Below the pieces are notes generated by a model. It worked only from the letters and a program-made list of their open reading frames with translations, did no database searches and was not told the DNA's origin. A program made the position numbers and the translations under genes. 64,000 bases of DNA from Streptomyces sp. NBC_01716 (GTDB lineage Bacteria; Actinomycetota; Actinomycetes; Streptomycetales; Streptomycetaceae), in NCBI RefSeq assembly GCF_036248275.1, contig NZ_CP109181.1, positions 5,084,001 through 5,148,000 of the forward strand. The letters run 5' to 3'. Positions within the stretch are counted from its first letter, which is position 1; the number at the start of each line of letters is the position of its first letter. Below are positions 62,607 through 64,000 of the stretch, in pieces.

Positions 62607-63494
62607 TCAGCCGCTCACCTGACCCCGCGCGCGGAGCTCCATGGCTTCGCGCGCGGCGCTCCGCTCGGCGTACACCTCGCACATATGGCGGCCGTCCGGT
62701 GTCGCCGTGTGCTCGACCTCCCACAGGCTCGTCTCCGTGCCGTCCAGGAGCAGGAACGCGTGCTCGTAGAGCGTGAAGCCCGCGTCCTTGCCCTCGGCGT
62801 GGCCGTGCCGTCCGAAGACCTGGGTGATCTGGTGGGCGAAGGCGGCGCGCAGGGGTCTCGCGACCTCCTGGCCCGGCCGGTCCACGTTCTCCGCGCGCCG
62901 CAGCACCCGGCGCGCGTGGTCGGCGGAGTTGTCCGGGAGGTACACCCGGGGCAGCGGTGTCTGCGGCGCCGTCAGCAGGCCGCTGAGCAGTTCGAGATCG
63001 GCCGCGAGGTCGGACTCGAAACTCGGATCGAGGCTGATACCGAGACCCGACTCGAAACGGGACTCGAACAGGGAATCGGAATCGGCGGTGGGATCGAAGG
63101 CGTCGAGGGGGTCGAGAGAAGGGACGGCGGCCTCGTCGGCGCCGGCTCTCCGGTGGGGGCGGCGCAGCCGGGAGGCGGCGAGGCGCACCTCGTACTCGTC
63201 GGTGTAGAGCTCGTGCTGTTCGGCGCCGTCGCGCCCGGTGTTGTGGACCAGCTCCCAGAGGGTGAGGGCGGTGCTGTCGGCGAGCAGATACGTATGCCGG
63301 TAGGTCTCGCGGTGCAGTCCCGCACTGTGGTGCGATGACCGCAATGAACTGGCGTGCGCCAGAGCGGAGTCGAGCCGCTCGATCACGGTGTCGGGCAGAT
63401 CGAAGGAGTTGAGTGCCCGACCCAGAAGACGCTCAAGATGCGTCTCGCTTGTCTCATACGGATCGTTCAAGGTGGGTCTCCAGGCCGTCGCCAC
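62607..63494 (-). CDS. DUF6227-type hypothetical protein
   Basis: 295 aa, GTG start. The opening (ETHLERLLGRALNSFDLPD; SAGLHRETYRHTYLLAD) matches what I remember of the streptomycete DUF6227 family. Two similar units can be seen: HTYLLADSTALTLWELVHNT near residue 70 and HAFLLLDGTETSLWEVEHTA near residue 247, joined by an acidic Ser-rich linker. The function is unknown. It converges with fruA, 9 bases apart. Confidence 0.75.
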   Translation of the reverse strand: MATAWRPTLNDPYETSETHLERLLGRALNSFDLPDTVIERLDSALAHASSLRSSHHSAGLHRETYRHTYLLADSTALTLWELVHNTGRDGAEQHELYTDEYEVRLAASRLRRPHRRAGADEAAVPSLDPLDAFDPTADSDSLFESRFESGLGISLDPSFESDLAADLELLSGLLTAPQTPLPRVYLPDNSADHARRVLRRAENVDRPGQEVARPLRAAFAHQITQVFGRHGHAEGKDAGFTLYEHAFLLLDGTETSLWEVEHTATPDGRHMCEVYAERSAAREAMELRARGQVSG

Positions 63495-63615
63495 ATGTCA
63501 CTTGGTGATTGCATAACGTAGCCCCTGGGACTGACATCGCGTCCCAAGTTCGGTAAAACGATTGGGGGCGCGCGAGAAGTTCCTCAAGCCCCCCTCAAGT
63601 CCCTTGCGCCGTCGG

Positions 63616-64000
63616 TCAGTCCGTGCCGTACAGATCCTGGTACGCGGGGAACGTACCGCCCGGCCCTTCCACGCCCTCGGCCACCATCATCGCCCTTACG
63701 ATCGCCCTGGTCACGGCGTCGGCCCCAGCCGCAAGGACATCGTTGAGCGCCAGTGGGTTCCCAGCATCGAGCATGCGTTCCCCGGTGGCCATTGTGAAGA
63801 CCGTGTCGCCGTCGTTGAGCAGATGCACGGGACGGACGGCGCGCGCGATACCGTCGTGCGCCGTCCCCGCGAGCTTCTGCGCCTGGGCCTTGGAGAGGTC
63901 GGCGTCGGTCGCCACGACGGCGAGCGTGGTGTTCAGCGGAGGCCGCCCCTCACGCTCGCGTACCTCGGCCAGACGCGCGAGAGCCGCCTCGTGCACATCG
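63616..64000 (-). CDS. P1-family (DmpA-like) peptidase, C-terminal part
   Basis: The frame is open to the window edge, so only the last 128 codons are seen. LNTTLAVVATDADLSKAQAQ carries the likely nucleophile of the self-processed Ntn-type P1/S58 peptidases, followed by AHDGIARAVRPVHLLNDGD and VFTMATG, which are typical of the family. The N-terminal subunit lies beyond 64000. Confidence 0.8.
   Translation of the reverse strand, partial: DVHEAALARLAEVREREGRPPLNTTLAVVATDADLSKAQAQKLAGTAHDGIARAVRPVHLLNDGDTVFTMATGERMLDAGNPLALNDVLAAGADAVTRAIVRAMMVAEGVEGPGGTFPAYQDLYGTD

Noticed and set aside
1..64000. CRISPR arrays, rRNA genes and replication origin
   Set aside because: No regularly spaced repeats, no rRNA sequence and no DnaA-box cluster were seen on either strand.

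Overview
The window is a high-GC chromosome segment that reads as Streptomyces. Support comes from GC-rich third codon positions, GTG/TTG starts, four-base ATGA/GTGA gene overlaps, an hrdD-type sigma factor with a sigma-R-type promoter, a fruR-fruK-fruA locus, a DasR-like operator and several actinobacterial STAND/TPR proteins. Everything here was read by eye; no database search was run.

Left edge to 2.3 kb: a truncated beta-helix lipoprotein and a divergent Tat-type DyP peroxidase. From 2.4 to 20.0 kb: a decayed genomic island in tRNA-Arg(CCT). The intact tRNA lies at 19935-20007 (minus strand) and its 42-nt 3' part is repeated at 2385-2426. A truncated tyrosine integrase lies just inside the tRNA-side end, and an IS982-type element with 14-bp inverted ends sits inside. 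The island carries a STAND NTPase with TPR repeats, an HTH protein fused to an FtsK/EccC-like ATPase module, and a tight sugar-modification cluster: glycosyltransferases of GT4, GT2 and GT8 type, a PIG-L deacetylase, two APH-type kinases, a P-loop kinase, a HAD phosphatase and an XRE regulator.

From 20.6 to 31.9 kb: an accessory pyrimidine locus. A minus-strand operon encodes an ABC importer, class 1B dihydroorotate dehydrogenase (PyrD with PyrK), two PyrE-like proteins without a PRPP loop, an M20 carbamoyl-amino-acid hydrolase and dihydroorotase. Divergent to it are a nucleoside phosphorylase and an IclR regulator; the shared promoter region holds a palindrome close to the classical IclR site. 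The gene set fits import of orotate or a related pyrimidine and its breakdown through dihydroorotate and carbamoyl-aspartate to aspartate.

From 32 to 42.5 kb: a membrane-bound SpoIIE-type phosphatase; a small RiPP locus with a 63-residue precursor carrying a His-Ala-Ala core (HaaA type), a radical SAM/SPASM maturase and a GNAT; a membrane-anchored NB-ARC/TPR protein; and a PPK2 kinase. From 42.5 to 49.7 kb: stand-alone TrpF, a degenerate adenylate-forming enzyme, a secreted M6 protease, a TetR/MFS pair, and a MarR/DODA-dioxygenase pair with matching operator half sites.

From 49.9 to 54.5 kb: a sugar ABC transporter plus GH3 hexosaminidase operon, preceded by a DasR-like palindrome and carrying a perfect 17-bp hairpin after the binding-protein gene. 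From 54.8 kb to the end: hrdD, a WYL regulator, a DHA2 MFS pump, fruRKA, a DUF6227-type protein and the end of a P1-family peptidase.
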